A stretch of DNA of 64,000 nt, taken from positions 2,976,001 through 3,040,000 of the forward strand of contig CBDEUH010000004.1 of assembly GCA_965243255.1 (NCBI GenBank), in the 5' to 3' direction. Every line of letters starts with the position of its first letter. Positions within the stretch are counted from its first letter, which is position 1. This DNA is from Bin87 sp965243255. GTDB taxonomy: Bacteria; Chloroflexota; Dehalococcoidia; Lucifugimonadales; UBA3495. The notes under the pieces were generated by a model that saw nothing but the letters and a program-made list of their open reading frames with translations, did no database searches and had not been told where the DNA came from. A program made the position numbers and the translations under genes. Positions 31,874 to 40,893 of this stretch are shown in pieces.

Positions 31874-31983
31874 GCTACTGTTGCCGGGTCCTGGTATGGA
31901 GTTCGCAAGGGAGGCAAGAAGCCATCCCCGGCGACGTCTCCAAATACCAGGCAGGGCAGATTCCCCGAACCCTCAACAGTAGC
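31874..31983. other. nested inverted repeats: possible structured RNA
   Basis: Outer arms GCTACTGTTG and CAACAGTAGC (10 bp, perfect) enclose inner arms CCTGGTATGGAG (31890-31901) and CTCC-AA-ATACCAGG (31938-31951), giving a long bulged hairpin. I compared it with cobalamin riboswitches, 6S RNA and RNase P and found no convincing match. The strand is undecided because the hairpin is self-complementary. Confidence 0.4.
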
Positions 31984-32146
31984 GGGGCCAGACTAGCACG
32001 CCCGGCCTCAGGGGGTCAATCGCCGGCAGCTTCCGGTGGCCGGTAAAGGGTTGGGCACCAAAACGAAACCCTGCCCCCTTCCCCTTCCCACCGATGAAAC
32101 CAAAAAAACCCACCGCCGCTACGTGCTTGCCAGGCCCGTAATGATG

Positions 32147-32152
32147 TATAAT
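32147..32152 (+). promoter_or_regulatory. -10 box upstream of the radical SAM gene
   Basis: A perfect TATAAT, 113 bp before the radical SAM ATG. TTGCCA lies 14 bp upstream, which is too close for an ideal -35. The rest of the leader shows no known element. Confidence 0.4.
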
Positions 32153-32265
32153 GCCCGTCAACCTTACGCATTGCTTGTGAGTGGCCTCTTCCGTCACACT
32201 ACTTCGGTCACGGATTCGTCGCCGAAATTTCGACGCTGTACACTGACCTGTGGAGAACGTGAGCT

Positions 32266-34110
32266 ATGAGCGTCATACCCTTGATTGATGAAAAATTCGA
32301 CGGCACTCCCGCCACCGTTTCCCCGGTCTCTATTCAACCCAAAGGTGACCGCACCCGCCGCGTGATGATGGTGCAGCCGGCCTCCGCCGGCGGCAACTTC
32401 GAGTACATCGCCATCCCTCGCCAGGGTATGCTTTTCCTCTCCGGCGCTCTCGCCCAGTGGGAAGGCCCCTACGTGTACGAGCGCGACATCTGGTTCGAGG
32501 ACCGCCTGGGCCGCATCGACCCCGACAAGGACCTCGACGGTATCGACGTCCTCATGATGACGTCCCTCATCAACGAGACCCCCCGCGCCTACGAAATCTC
32601 CCGCCAGGCCCGCCAGTTCCATCCGAACTTGGTCATCCTCGGCGGCGGCCCCCAGATGAGCCCGCTGGCCGAAGAAGCCTTCCAACGCGGCGACTTCGAC
32701 GTCATCGTCAACCGCGAGGGCGAGGACATCATCGGCCAGCTCTGCGACATCCTCCTCACCTGGCGCGACGACCGCCGGTTCCAGTACCTGGAACGCGTCG
32801 CCGGCATCTCCTACATGCAGGACGGACACCTGGTCGCCACCCGCCGCAAGGGCCTGGTCGCTCCCAACTTCGTCCCCCTGCCCGACTTCCGCTCCATCCG
32901 CGGCCTCTCCCCGGCCAACCCCATGGCCGGCGGCGTCCTGGAAACCGTCCGCGGCTGCACCGAAAACTGCTCCTACTGCCAGGTCATCCAGCAGTTCCTC
33001 GGCTACCGCCTCATCGACCGGGACACCGAGTTCAAGCGGCTGGAACAACTGGAAGACCTCGCCGCCGATGGCCTGATCCATACCGGACGCAACGGCAAGT
33101 TCAACGTCTTCATCTCCGACGACCTGCACACCCCGCCCCTGCGCGCCGTCAAGTTCCGCAACGAGCGCCTCGAACGCCTCCAGGGCTGGAAGGGCCGCAC
33201 CGACTCCATGAACATGATCTGCCAGGCCCGCGCCGAAATCGGCCAGGACGACGAGCTCGCCGACGCCCTCCTCGACGCCAACGTCAAGATGCTCTACCTC
33301 GGCGTCGAATCCAACAACGCCGAAAGCCTCGCCGCCGTCCGCAAACGCCAGGAACCCGGCCAGATGGAACGCGACCTCGTCCATCTCAACGAAAAGGGCT
33401 TCTCCGTCGTCGCCATGACCATCATTGGCCTCCCCTATGACACCGAAGAGTCCATCATGACCCTGGCCGACTGGGTCACCCAGCACAGCCGCTACCAAAC
33501 CGCCAACCTGCTTACCCCCCTGCCCGCTACCTCCAACTGGAGCCTCAAGCCCCTCAACGCCGACGGCCAGCCATTGGAAGAAGGCGAAATGCGGCCCTAC
33601 GAGCTTTACACTGGCCGTCAATTCGTCCACGAGGACGAGCGCTGGACCATGGCCGAAAGCCGCGAACTCTTCGACCGCTACAACTCCAAGCTCGCCTCCA
33701 TCGACGACCTCTACGGCCGCATCTTCCGCATCCTCGGCAACTACCGGATGCGTCAGGCCCGCAGCGTCCAGGACCTCTCCGAAACCACCGAGACCATGCG
33801 CGCCTGGTCCCACCAGGTCCAGCAGGCCGGCAAGGAGTTCGGCGAGAACATCCACGGCCGCGTCAACGAACTGGCCGAAACCCTCCGCTCCGCCAGCCAG
33901 CCCCTCTCCAACTCCGGCGCCGATTTCCTGGACAACCTCCGCACCCGCATCAACGAGACCTCCGACGCCCTGCGCATCTACTCCGAACGCGCCGACGCCG
34001 GCAGCAAGGAAGTCGCCGCCGGCATCACCGCCCGCGTCAGCGAAGTTACCGACATGCTCAACAGCGTGCTCCACTCCAGCCAGCGCCGCAACCCCAACCG
34101 GGCCGGATAG
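32266..34110 (+). CDS. B12-binding-domain radical SAM protein with C-terminal helical extension
   Basis: A 614-aa protein. Residues ~30-180 form a cobalamin-binding-like Rossmann domain (RRVMMVQPASAGGNFEYIAI, then LVILGGGPQMSPLA), without the DxHxxG of base-off binding. The radical SAM cluster motif is RGCTENCSYCQVIQQ (CxxxCxxC) near residue 230. Residues ~495-610 are amphipathic helices (VQDLSETTETMRAWSHQVQQ; ELAETLRSASQPLSNSGADF), unusual at this position. FabF starts one base after its stop, so it may act on a lipid or acyl substrate. That is inference. Confidence 0.85.
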   Translation: MSVIPLIDEKFDGTPATVSPVSIQPKGDRTRRVMMVQPASAGGNFEYIAIPRQGMLFLSGALAQWEGPYVYERDIWFEDRLGRIDPDKDLDGIDVLMMTSLINETPRAYEISRQARQFHPNLVILGGGPQMSPLAEEAFQRGDFDVIVNREGEDIIGQLCDILLTWRDDRRFQYLERVAGISYMQDGHLVATRRKGLVAPNFVPLPDFRSIRGLSPANPMAGGVLETVRGCTENCSYCQVIQQFLGYRLIDRDTEFKRLEQLEDLAADGLIHTGRNGKFNVFISDDLHTPPLRAVKFRNERLERLQGWKGRTDSMNMICQARAEIGQDDELADALLDANVKMLYLGVESNNAESLAAVRKRQEPGQMERDLVHLNEKGFSVVAMTIIGLPYDTEESIMTLADWVTQHSRYQTANLLTPLPATSNWSLKPLNADGQPLEEGEMRPYELYTGRQFVHEDERWTMAESRELFDRYNSKLASIDDLYGRIFRILGNYRMRQARSVQDLSETTETMRAWSHQVQQAGKEFGENIHGRVNELAETLRSASQPLSNSGADFLDNLRTRINETSDALRIYSERADAGSKEVAAGITARVSEVTDMLNSVLHSSQRRNPNRAG

Positions 34111-34111
34111 C

Positions 34112-35407
34112 ATGGCCAGCAACGGCGCCACCAATCGCAACGGTGCCCCTGAACACAACGGTCCCCCTCGACACCGGGTGGTCGTTACCGGCCTGGGCAT
34201 GGTGAGTCCCCTGGGACTCAACGTCGCCGACAGTTGGGATGCCATCGCCGCCGGACAGTCGGGCATCGACTACATCACCGGCTTCGACGCCGAAGCCTTC
34301 GACACCCGCTTCGCCGCCGAGGTCAAGGGCTTCAACCCGGAAGACTATCTGGACCGCAAGGACGCCCGGCGCATGGACCGCTTCGCCCAGTTCGCCGCCG
34401 TCGCCGCCCAGGAAGCCTGCCGACAGGCCGACCTCAACCCCCGGGAAATGGACCGCTACAGTGTCCACGCCGTCATCGGCAGCGGCATCGGCGGCCTCAG
34501 CACCCTCACTGAGCAGCATCAGGTCCTGCTCGAACGCGGCCCCCGGCGGGTCTCCCCCTTCCTCATCCCCATGATGCTGGCCGACATGGGCTCCGCCCAG
34601 GTCTCCATGGTTACCGGCGCCATGGGGGCCAACTACTGCATCACCTCATCCTGCAGCAGCGGCGCCGACGCCATCGGTGCCGGCTGGGAGCTCATCAGTC
34701 AGGGCCGCGCCGACGTCGTCCTCGCCGGCGGCGCCGAGGCTCCCATAACCCCCCTGGGCGTGGCCGGCTTCAACGCCCTGCGCGCCCTCTCCCGCCAGAA
34801 CGACAACCCCCAGCGCGCCAGCCAGCCCTTCAACCGCCATCGCGATGGCTTCGTCCTGGCCGAGGGCGCATCCGTCCTGGTGCTGGAAAGCGCCGAACAC
34901 GCCCAGGCCCGTGACGCTGCCCCCCTCGCCGAACTCCGTGGCTATGCCGCCACCAGCGACTCCCACCATCTCACCGAGCCTAACCCCACCGGACAGAGCG
35001 CCGCCGCCGCCGTAACCGCCGCCCTGGGCGCCGCCGGACTCTCCCCCGGCGACGTTGACTATCTCAACGCTCACGGCACCTCTACTCCCCTCAACGACTG
35101 GCACGAAACCAAAGCCCTCAAGCTCGCCCTGGGCGACGATGCCTACCGCATCCCCGTCAGCAGCACCAAGAGCATGACCGGCCACCTCCTGGGCGCCGGC
35201 GGGGCCCTGGAGGCCGTGCTCTGCGCCGTCGCCCTCCGCGAAGGTCTGATGCCTCCCACCATCAACCTCAACGACCCCGACGACGAGTGCGACCTCGACT
35301 ACGTTCCCAACACCGCCCGTCCCGCCGATCTCAACGTAATCCTCAGCAACTCCTTCGGGTTTGGCGGCCACAACTCCGTAATCGTCCTTACCCGCGCCGA
35401 TTTGTGA
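34112..35407 (+). CDS. fabF: beta-ketoacyl-ACP synthase II (copy 1)
   Basis: A 431-aa condensing enzyme that elongates acyl-ACP with malonyl-ACP. Cys-His-His active site: SSCSSGADAIGA (Cys), NAHGTSTPLND (His) and TKSMTGHLLGAGGALEA (His). N-terminal RVVVTGLGMVSPLGLNVADS and C-terminal LSNSFGFGGHNSVI are typical. It directly follows the radical SAM gene, and its stop overlaps the recJ GTG (GTGA). A second copy is at 45764-47029. Confidence 0.93.
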   Translation: MASNGATNRNGAPEHNGPPRHRVVVTGLGMVSPLGLNVADSWDAIAAGQSGIDYITGFDAEAFDTRFAAEVKGFNPEDYLDRKDARRMDRFAQFAAVAAQEACRQADLNPREMDRYSVHAVIGSGIGGLSTLTEQHQVLLERGPRRVSPFLIPMMLADMGSAQVSMVTGAMGANYCITSSCSSGADAIGAGWELISQGRADVVLAGGAEAPITPLGVAGFNALRALSRQNDNPQRASQPFNRHRDGFVLAEGASVLVLESAEHAQARDAAPLAELRGYAATSDSHHLTEPNPTGQSAAAAVTAALGAAGLSPGDVDYLNAHGTSTPLNDWHETKALKLALGDDAYRIPVSSTKSMTGHLLGAGGALEAVLCAVALREGLMPPTINLNDPDDECDLDYVPNTARPADLNVILSNSFGFGGHNSVIVLTRADL

Positions 35408-37098
35408 CCCCCCCACCGGCTACCCCTCCCAAGCGCTGGTTGCCGCCTCCGACTACGGCCGGCCACCGCCTGCCCGCCGACCTGCCGGCCCCGGCCGTCC
35501 AGTTGCTGCTCTCCCGCAACATCGGCGACGCCAGGTCCCTGGATCGATTCCTCAACCCCACCGGCCTGCCTCACTCGCCCCACCTGCTGGCCGGCGTCGC
35601 CGACGCCCTGCCCCGGCTGGCCGCCGCCGTCCGTAACGGCGAAACCGTCGCCGTCTTCGGCGACTTCGACGTTGATGGCATCTCCGGCACCGCCATCCTC
35701 ACCGAAACCCTCACCCGCCTCGGCGCCCGCGTCATTCCCTACCTGCCTCACCCGGTCGCCGAAGGCCACGGCATGACCCCGCAAGCCGTAAGCCGCCTGG
35801 TGGAACGGGGCGCAACCCTCATCCTCACCGTCGATTGCGGCATCAGCAACGCCGACGAGGTCGCCCACGCCCAACGTTCCGGCGCCGATGTCATCATCAC
35901 CGACCACCACACGCCGCCGCCGGATTCCCCCGACGCCATCGCCATCGTGAACCCCCGGATGCCCGGCAATGCCTACCCCTTCCCCGAGCTCTGCGGCGCC
36001 GGCATCGCCTACAAGCTGGCAACCGCCTTGCTCGACTCCCTCGGCCAGCCCGCCGACCCTTCCCTCCTCGAGTTGGCCGCCCTGGGCACCATCGCCGATT
36101 TGGTCCCCCTGCGCGACGAGAACCGCTACCTGGTCCAGCAGGGCCTCGCCAATCTGTCCGACACCCACCGTCCCGGCCTGCGCGCCCTGCTCCGCCGCGT
36201 CAGCCTGGATGGCCGCCCCATCAGTGCCGAAGACGTCGGGTTCCGCATCGCGCCCCGACTCAACGCCTCCGGCCGCATGGAACACCCCGAAACCTCCCTT
36301 GACCTCCTGCTCACTCACGACTCCCAGGAAGCCGACCGCCTGGCCGACCAGCTCGAGCAATTCAACACCCGCCGCCGGGACCTGACCGCCCACGCCAGCG
36401 AAATCGCCATCAACCGCATCCTTGACGCTGGACAGGTGCCCGCAATCATCATCACCCATGATGACGCCTACACGCCCGGAATCAACGGCCTCATCGCCGG
36501 CCGCCTGGCCGAAACCTTCAACCGCCCGGCTATCGCCCTCGCCGTAGCCGACGCCGACCACCTCGTCGCCAGCGCCCGCAGCGCCGGCGACTTCAACCTC
36601 ATCGCCGCCATATCCCAATGCCGCGACCTGCTGGTGCGCTACGGCGGACACCACGCCGCCGCAGGCTTCACCGTCCGCAACGACCTCTTCGTCCAGGTGT
36701 CCCAACGCCTCACCGACATCGCCAAAGCCGAACTGGGCCTCTTCGAGCCGCAGCCAACCCTGCAAATCCACGCCGAAGGTTCGCTCGACGAACTCTTGAA
36801 CCCGGAACTCGCCCGCCTCTGCGCCCGCCTCGAACCCTTCGGCAAAGACAATCCCACCCCGATGTACCTCACCCGCCGCGTCCGCGTGCTCAACGCCGGC
36901 TTTGTCGGGGCCCAGCGCCAGCACCTCAAGCTGCACGTCAGCAGCGGCGGACGCACCGTTGACGCTCTGCGCTGGAACCACCCCGGCAACTGGCCCGGCT
37001 ACGATACCGTTGACCTGGTATTCCAGCTGGCCGAAGACAGCTACCGCGGCGAGCGTCGCACCTACCTCCGTATCGAAGACCTCCGCCCGGCGGTATAA
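35404..37098 (+). CDS. recJ: single-stranded-DNA-specific exonuclease RecJ
   Basis: A 564-aa 5'-3' exonuclease of the DHH family used in recombination and mismatch repair. Motifs in order: AVFGDFDVDGISGTAIL, TVDCGISN, IITDHHTPP with the DHH triad, and the DHHA1 motif RYGGHHAAAGFT. The C-terminal OB domain is present (PMYLTRRVRVLNAGFVG). GTG at 35404 overlaps the fabF stop and gives a family-typical length; the ribosome-binding site is weak, so translational coupling is likely. Confidence 0.93.
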   Translation: MTPPPATPPKRWLPPPTTAGHRLPADLPAPAVQLLLSRNIGDARSLDRFLNPTGLPHSPHLLAGVADALPRLAAAVRNGETVAVFGDFDVDGISGTAILTETLTRLGARVIPYLPHPVAEGHGMTPQAVSRLVERGATLILTVDCGISNADEVAHAQRSGADVIITDHHTPPPDSPDAIAIVNPRMPGNAYPFPELCGAGIAYKLATALLDSLGQPADPSLLELAALGTIADLVPLRDENRYLVQQGLANLSDTHRPGLRALLRRVSLDGRPISAEDVGFRIAPRLNASGRMEHPETSLDLLLTHDSQEADRLADQLEQFNTRRRDLTAHASEIAINRILDAGQVPAIIITHDDAYTPGINGLIAGRLAETFNRPAIALAVADADHLVASARSAGDFNLIAAISQCRDLLVRYGGHHAAAGFTVRNDLFVQVSQRLTDIAKAELGLFEPQPTLQIHAEGSLDELLNPELARLCARLEPFGKDNPTPMYLTRRVRVLNAGFVGAQRQHLKLHVSSGGRTVDALRWNHPGNWPGYDTVDLVFQLAEDSYRGERRTYLRIEDLRPAV

Positions 37099-37135
37099 TG
37101 TCGCAACGGCAAGCTCCAACCGGGAGGCAACTACA

Positions 37136-37732
37136 ATGACGCAGCCTCAAACATCTTCGGCCCAGCCCAAACCCCGCGGCAAGCTCACCAACGCCGATTA
37201 CATGGCCATGACCCCCCCGGTTCCCCCAGGCCCACGCTTTCAGCTCATCAACGGAGGCTTGGTCGAAATGGCTGCCCCTCACGACCCGCATCAGGTTTTT
37301 GCCGGCCGCTTCTACATCGCGCTTACCCTCCAGGCTGACGCTCTGGGCATTGGTGACCTACGTATTGCTCCCTACGACGTGGCCATTGACGAATTTAATA
37401 CTTACCAACCCGATGTGCTGTTTGTATCCAATGAGCGGCGCCAAATCTATGATGGCCACGGCATCACCGGCGCTCCCGACGTCGTCCTCGAAATTCTCTC
37501 CGATTCCACCCGCCGCCGCGACCTCAACGAGAAGATGCCGGTCTACCTTAACGTTGGTGTTACGGAAGTTTGGGTTGTGGACTTGGACGCCCGTACCCTG
37601 TCAATCTATGCCGGCGACCCCTCAACCCCCTCTGCCGTCCTCACCTCCACCGACACCCTGACTTCTGAGACCATGCCCGGCGTCTCCATCGACCTCGCCC
37701 CCATCTTCAACCGCGCCCTGGCCCCCGCCTAA
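37136..37732 (+). CDS. Uma2 family endonuclease-like protein (copy 2)
   Basis: A 198-aa Uma2/DUF820 protein. Signatures: KLTNADYMAMTPPVPPGPRF, YQPDVLFVSNERR, and PDVVLEILSDSTRRRDLNEK with the putative PD...ExL active site, then VTEVWVVDLDARTL. ATG at 37136 follows GGGAGGCAAC. A TATAAT at 37094-37099 across the recJ stop is its likely -10. Only about a third similar by eye to the copy at 5515, so they are probably old paralogues. Confidence 0.85.
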   Translation: MTQPQTSSAQPKPRGKLTNADYMAMTPPVPPGPRFQLINGGLVEMAAPHDPHQVFAGRFYIALTLQADALGIGDLRIAPYDVAIDEFNTYQPDVLFVSNERRQIYDGHGITGAPDVVLEILSDSTRRRDLNEKMPVYLNVGVTEVWVVDLDARTLSIYAGDPSTPSAVLTSTDTLTSETMPGVSIDLAPIFNRALAPA

Positions 37733-37740
37733 CCGCCCCA

Positions 37741-37789
37741 CCCCGCTCATCCCGAGCCCCCGCTCATCCTGAGCCTGTCGAAGGATCGT
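37741..37789. repeat. dispersed repeat TCATCCTGAGCCTGTCGAAG
   Basis: CTCATCCCGAGCCCC is followed by TCATCCTGAGCCTGTCGAAG and GATC, a motif known as a dispersed repeat in many bacterial genomes. It fills the gap between the convergent uma2 and lgt genes and overlaps the 3' end of lgt, giving the tail NDPSTGSG and the stop codon. Confidence 0.8.
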
Positions 37790-38672
37790 TCCCATCACCC
37801 CGCTGCTCCGGCCGCACCAGCCGCGCCCGGTAGATCAACAGCGGCACCGTCACCAGCATTATCGCCAGCGACACCAGCTGCGCCTCGTTCAGCCCGAATA
37901 CGTACGTGTTCTGCTCCTCCCGCACGAACGAGATGAAAAAGCGACCCGCCGAATAGCCGGCGAAAAACAGCGCAAACAGCATCCCCCGCGGGCGTATCCG
38001 GTCTCGCATCAGCCAGAGCGCCCCCGCCAAAAGCAGGCAGAAGATCATCTCGTAGGCCACCGCCGGATGCGACGCCGGCCGCCCGTACCCGAAACTGTCC
38101 GGATCCGTATAAACCCAGCCCCAGGGCAAGTCGGTGAAGCTCGACCAGTGTTCCCCGTTGATTACGTCCCCGATGCGCCCGATGGCCAACGCGATCAGCA
38201 GGGCCGGCGCCGCGATGTCCGCCAAATGCGCCACCGACGGTATCTGCGGAAACGGACGGTGCATCCCCGTCCAGCGCAGCGCTCCGTTGTCGCACAGCCG
38301 GTGCAGCCACGCCGCGTTGCGCATCAGGATATACGACGCGCCCCCGGCGAACCCGCCCAGGTAGGCCCCCAGGATCGCGATGCCACCGCCCCAGAAGTAC
38401 AGAATCTTCTCTGGCTCGTACTGGTAAATGTCGTCCCAGAAGTCAATCACGTGTAGCAGCCGCGCCCCGATGATGCCCCCGATGATGCACCAGGTGGACA
38501 CCGACAGGATGGCGTCGCCGTCCAGCCCATCCTTCCGGCCCCAACGCCAGGTCAAATACACCGCCACCGCCACGGCCACGAACGTCAAAAAGCCGTGCCA
38601 CGACAGAATGAACCCGGCCGTCCGGATGATGTCAGGGTCAAAAGGTATGCTGATTACGGCAAGAATGTCCAT
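37764..38672 (-). CDS. lgt: prolipoprotein diacylglyceryl transferase
   Basis: A 302-aa membrane enzyme that transfers diacylglycerol from phosphatidylglycerol to the lipobox cysteine. Signature ALAIGRIGDVINGEHWSSFT corresponds to the Lgt GRIGNFINGE motif with Asn changed to Asp; HGFLTF, GARLLHVI and YSAGRFFISFVREEQ are also present. About seven helices are visible. The C-terminal NDPSTGSG is encoded by a dispersed repeat. The lipoprotein at 62961-63896 is an example substrate in the window. Confidence 0.93.
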   Translation of the reverse strand: MDILAVISIPFDPDIIRTAGFILSWHGFLTFVAVAVAVYLTWRWGRKDGLDGDAILSVSTWCIIGGIIGARLLHVIDFWDDIYQYEPEKILYFWGGGIAILGAYLGGFAGGASYILMRNAAWLHRLCDNGALRWTGMHRPFPQIPSVAHLADIAAPALLIALAIGRIGDVINGEHWSSFTDLPWGWVYTDPDSFGYGRPASHPAVAYEMIFCLLLAGALWLMRDRIRPRGMLFALFFAGYSAGRFFISFVREEQNTYVFGLNEAQLVSLAIMLVTVPLLIYRARLVRPEQRGDGNDPSTGSG

Positions 38673-38725
38673 GAACGTCGAGTTCCTGAAGAGTAGTGTT
38701 GAGTCTCGAGTATTGCCCGGGAATA

Positions 38726-39598
38726 TTATACGACCGGAGCCGGATTAATCGTCCGCACAAGGTACGCCCTTGCCCCGGTATCCTGCAAGGCATCGGCAAC
38801 CGTGTTCCGCTCTCCTTCGTCCGACGGGATGCAGAAGATTGCCGGCCCGGCCCCCGACAGCTGCGGCGGATGCCGCGTGATCGCCCCCGTCTTTTCCCAT
38901 ACGTCAGCCAGCCCCGGAAAGATTGCCACCGCCGCCCGGGCAAAGGCGTTGCGGCAATCGCCGGACGTCAGCCTCCCCCCGGCCACGCTGCCCGCCAGCC
39001 GGTGCGTCTCCCCTCCGTCGCTGAAGTCCGACGAGTCCAACGCCCGGTACAGCGTCGGCGTCTTGCCCTCAATCGTATGCGCCGGAACAACCAGCAGCGC
39101 CGGCAGCCCGTCGGTGGCGGATAGAGACTGCACCAGCTCCCCCCGGCCCGTAGCCAGCGCGGCCCCGCCGTTGAGCAGAAAGGGCACGTCCGAACCCAGC
39201 CTCGCCGCCACCGACGCCAGGTCCGCCTCCGGCAAATTAAACCCCCACAGCTGGTTCAACCCTACCAGCGTCGCCGCCGCATCCGCCGATCCCCCACCCA
39301 GCCCGGCCGCCACCGGAATGCGCTTCTCAATCCCGATGTGCACCTTCGGCGCAATCCCCCCGCGATTCGCCAGCGCTACGGCGGCCTGCCAAACGATGTT
39401 GTCCTCTCCCGACAGGCTCGCGTCGTCGCACTCCACCGTCAGGCCGTCGCCCAGCTCCAGCGTTACCGTGTCGGCCAGGTCAACCGTCTGCAGAATGGTC
39501 GCAATCTCATGGTACCCATCATCCCGCCGCCCGATTACCTCCAGCGACAGGTTGATCTTGGCGTAGGCCGGGATACGCAACACGCCGGGCGGCATCAT
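38726..39598 (-). CDS. ispE: 4-diphosphocytidyl-2-C-methyl-D-erythritol kinase
   Basis: A GHMP kinase (290 aa) of the MEP isoprenoid pathway. Motifs: YAKINLSLEVIGRRDDGYHE, the ATP-binding PVAAGLGGGSADAAATL, and the C-terminal PQLSGAGPAIF. ATG at 39598 overlaps the ksgA stop (ATGA), so the two are co-translated; the open frame extends further upstream but only as a shadow of ksgA. The ksgA-ispE order is common in bacteria. Confidence 0.95.
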   Translation of the reverse strand: MMPPGVLRIPAYAKINLSLEVIGRRDDGYHEIATILQTVDLADTVTLELGDGLTVECDDASLSGEDNIVWQAAVALANRGGIAPKVHIGIEKRIPVAAGLGGGSADAAATLVGLNQLWGFNLPEADLASVAARLGSDVPFLLNGGAALATGRGELVQSLSATDGLPALLVVPAHTIEGKTPTLYRALDSSDFSDGGETHRLAGSVAGGRLTSGDCRNAFARAAVAIFPGLADVWEKTGAITRHPPQLSGAGPAIFCIPSDEGERNTVADALQDTGARAYLVRTINPAPVV

Positions 39599-40437
39599 TG
39601 CGCTCTCTGCCGCGGCGCCCCGTCCGGCCAAACGCCATCCAGCATTCCCCATTCCCCGATAGTCAGCGTCGCCGGACGCCGCTGCCCGTCAATCCCGGCG
39701 CCGGCCAGCGCCCCGCTGACCACGTCGCCGCCGGCCCCCGTTCCCTGCATCAGCGAGTTGCGCAGCTGCTTACGCGGCGCGGCGAACCCCGCCCGCACCA
39801 GCGCAAAAAACCGGTCCCGGTCCCCAACCCCCGTTGCCGGCGCAGCCCGCACCGCCAGCTTCACCACCGTGGACGACACCTTGGGCGGAGGACGGAACGC
39901 CCGCGGCGGCGCCTGGACCACCACCGACGCCTCCGCGTAAAACTGCGTCGCCACCGACAGCAGCGTCATCGCCCCCGGCTTCGCCGTCATCGCCTCGGCC
40001 ACTTCCCGCTGCACCATCACCACCAGCAGCGATGGCGGGCGCTCCGATTCCAGCAGCCGCCGCACAATCGGCGCCGCCGCATAGTACGGCAGATTGGCCA
40101 CCACCTTGTACTCCTCCACCACGCCGGGCAGGTCAGCGACCGTCACGTGCCGCGCGTCGCCCTGGTGCACCGTCAGATTGTCCGGATAGTCCAGCCGCCC
40201 CGGCAGCTCCGACGCCAGCCGTTGGTCCAACTCCACGGCAACGACTCCGCCGGCCTGCGCCACCAGCCGCCGCGTCAGCATACCCGTGCCCGGCCCGATT
40301 TCCACCACCGTGTCTCCGGCGCCCGGCTCGGCGGCGGCCACGATGCGGTTGGCAATCCGCGGGTCGGTCAGAAAGTGCTGCCCCAACGACTTGCGCGGCC
40401 GGTGCCTTCCAGTAGCGGCGATTGCGGCGTCAACCAT
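39595..40437 (-). CDS. rsmA: 16S rRNA adenine(1518)/(1519) dimethyltransferase
   Basis: KsgA/RsmA (280 aa) dimethylates two adjacent adenines in the 3' terminal helix of 16S rRNA. N-terminal RKSLGQHFLTDPRIANRIV, AdoMet motif VVEIGPGTGMLTRRLV and the catalytic motif NLPYY are present, followed by RAFRPPPKVSSTVVKL. It is the first gene of the ksgA-ispE pair. The SRP RNA gene lies ~100 bp upstream on the same strand. Confidence 0.95.
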   Translation of the reverse strand: MVDAAIAATGRHRPRKSLGQHFLTDPRIANRIVAAAEPGAGDTVVEIGPGTGMLTRRLVAQAGGVVAVELDQRLASELPGRLDYPDNLTVHQGDARHVTVADLPGVVEEYKVVANLPYYAAAPIVRRLLESERPPSLLVVMVQREVAEAMTAKPGAMTLLSVATQFYAEASVVVQAPPRAFRPPPKVSSTVVKLAVRAAPATGVGDRDRFFALVRAGFAAPRKQLRNSLMQGTGAGGDVVSGALAGAGIDGQRRPATLTIGEWGMLDGVWPDGAPRQRAQ

Positions 40438-40537
40438 GTAACATTCGGTGGCAAAGGATTGGAAAATCCCTCTCTCCTTTACGGAAGAGAGTCAGAACTA
40501 ACCCCGTACTTGATACGGAGGTGAGGGGCATACAAAC

Positions 40538-40814
40538 AAAAAGTGGCCGAGCACCTCCCGTTGGCTGCAGCCTGGGGGCGTATCGTCGGGATTGACTCAG
40601 GCCAGGCGCTCCCACGGCGCCCGCGGGACATCGCTTACCGTTGCTGCCGTCAAGCCCTGGCGGGGTTCACGAGCCTGCGCCGCGTGGGACCCGGCCGTCA
40701 GCGCCATTCCCTGGGACATTGGCCCTTGCGCCTTGCCGAAGAGAGGAATTCCACCCCGCTGTGGCGGATTGCGGGTTCAGGGCACCGCCAGCTCCCCGTG
40801 TAGCACGACCACCC
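40538..40814 (-). ncRNA. ffs: signal recognition particle RNA, large type with Alu domain
   Basis: On the minus strand the 5' part GTGGTCGTGCTACACGGGGA and CCCGCAATCCGCCACAGCGG match the Alu domain of large bacterial SRP RNAs. The SRP54-binding domain IV is GTGAACCCCGCCAGG-GCT-TGAC-GGC-AGCAACGGTAAGC, so the apical tetraloop is UGAC (40649-40652), of the URRC class rather than GNRA. Terminal bases 40806-40812 (GTGGTCG) pair with 40543-40549 (CGGCCAC), and a T-tract follows at 40535-40542. Length is about 275 bases. It forms the SRP with Ffh. Small open frames across this region are spurious. Confidence 0.9.
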
Positions 40815-40818
40815 AACC

Positions 40819-40847
40819 ATGGTATGCCCCCCTGTGCATGGTGTCAA
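40819..40847 (-). promoter_or_regulatory. promoter of the SRP RNA gene
   Basis: On the minus strand a perfect TTGACA (40842-40847), a 17-bp spacer and TACCAT (40819-40824). The expected start, about 7 bases downstream, coincides with the 5' end inferred from the terminal helix of the RNA. Confidence 0.8.
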
Positions 40848-40893
40848 TCAATCCTGCTGTTATCAATGGCCGAGAGTATATGACCGACCTGCA

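Noticed and set aside
31790..32040. Possible cobalamin riboswitch on the minus strand (CCCCGCTACTGTTGAGGG)
   Set aside because: The CCCGCxACTGT-like core fits, but the upstream GGTGxGAATCC-type elements and a proper B12 box are missing. The nested hairpin explains the sequence better.
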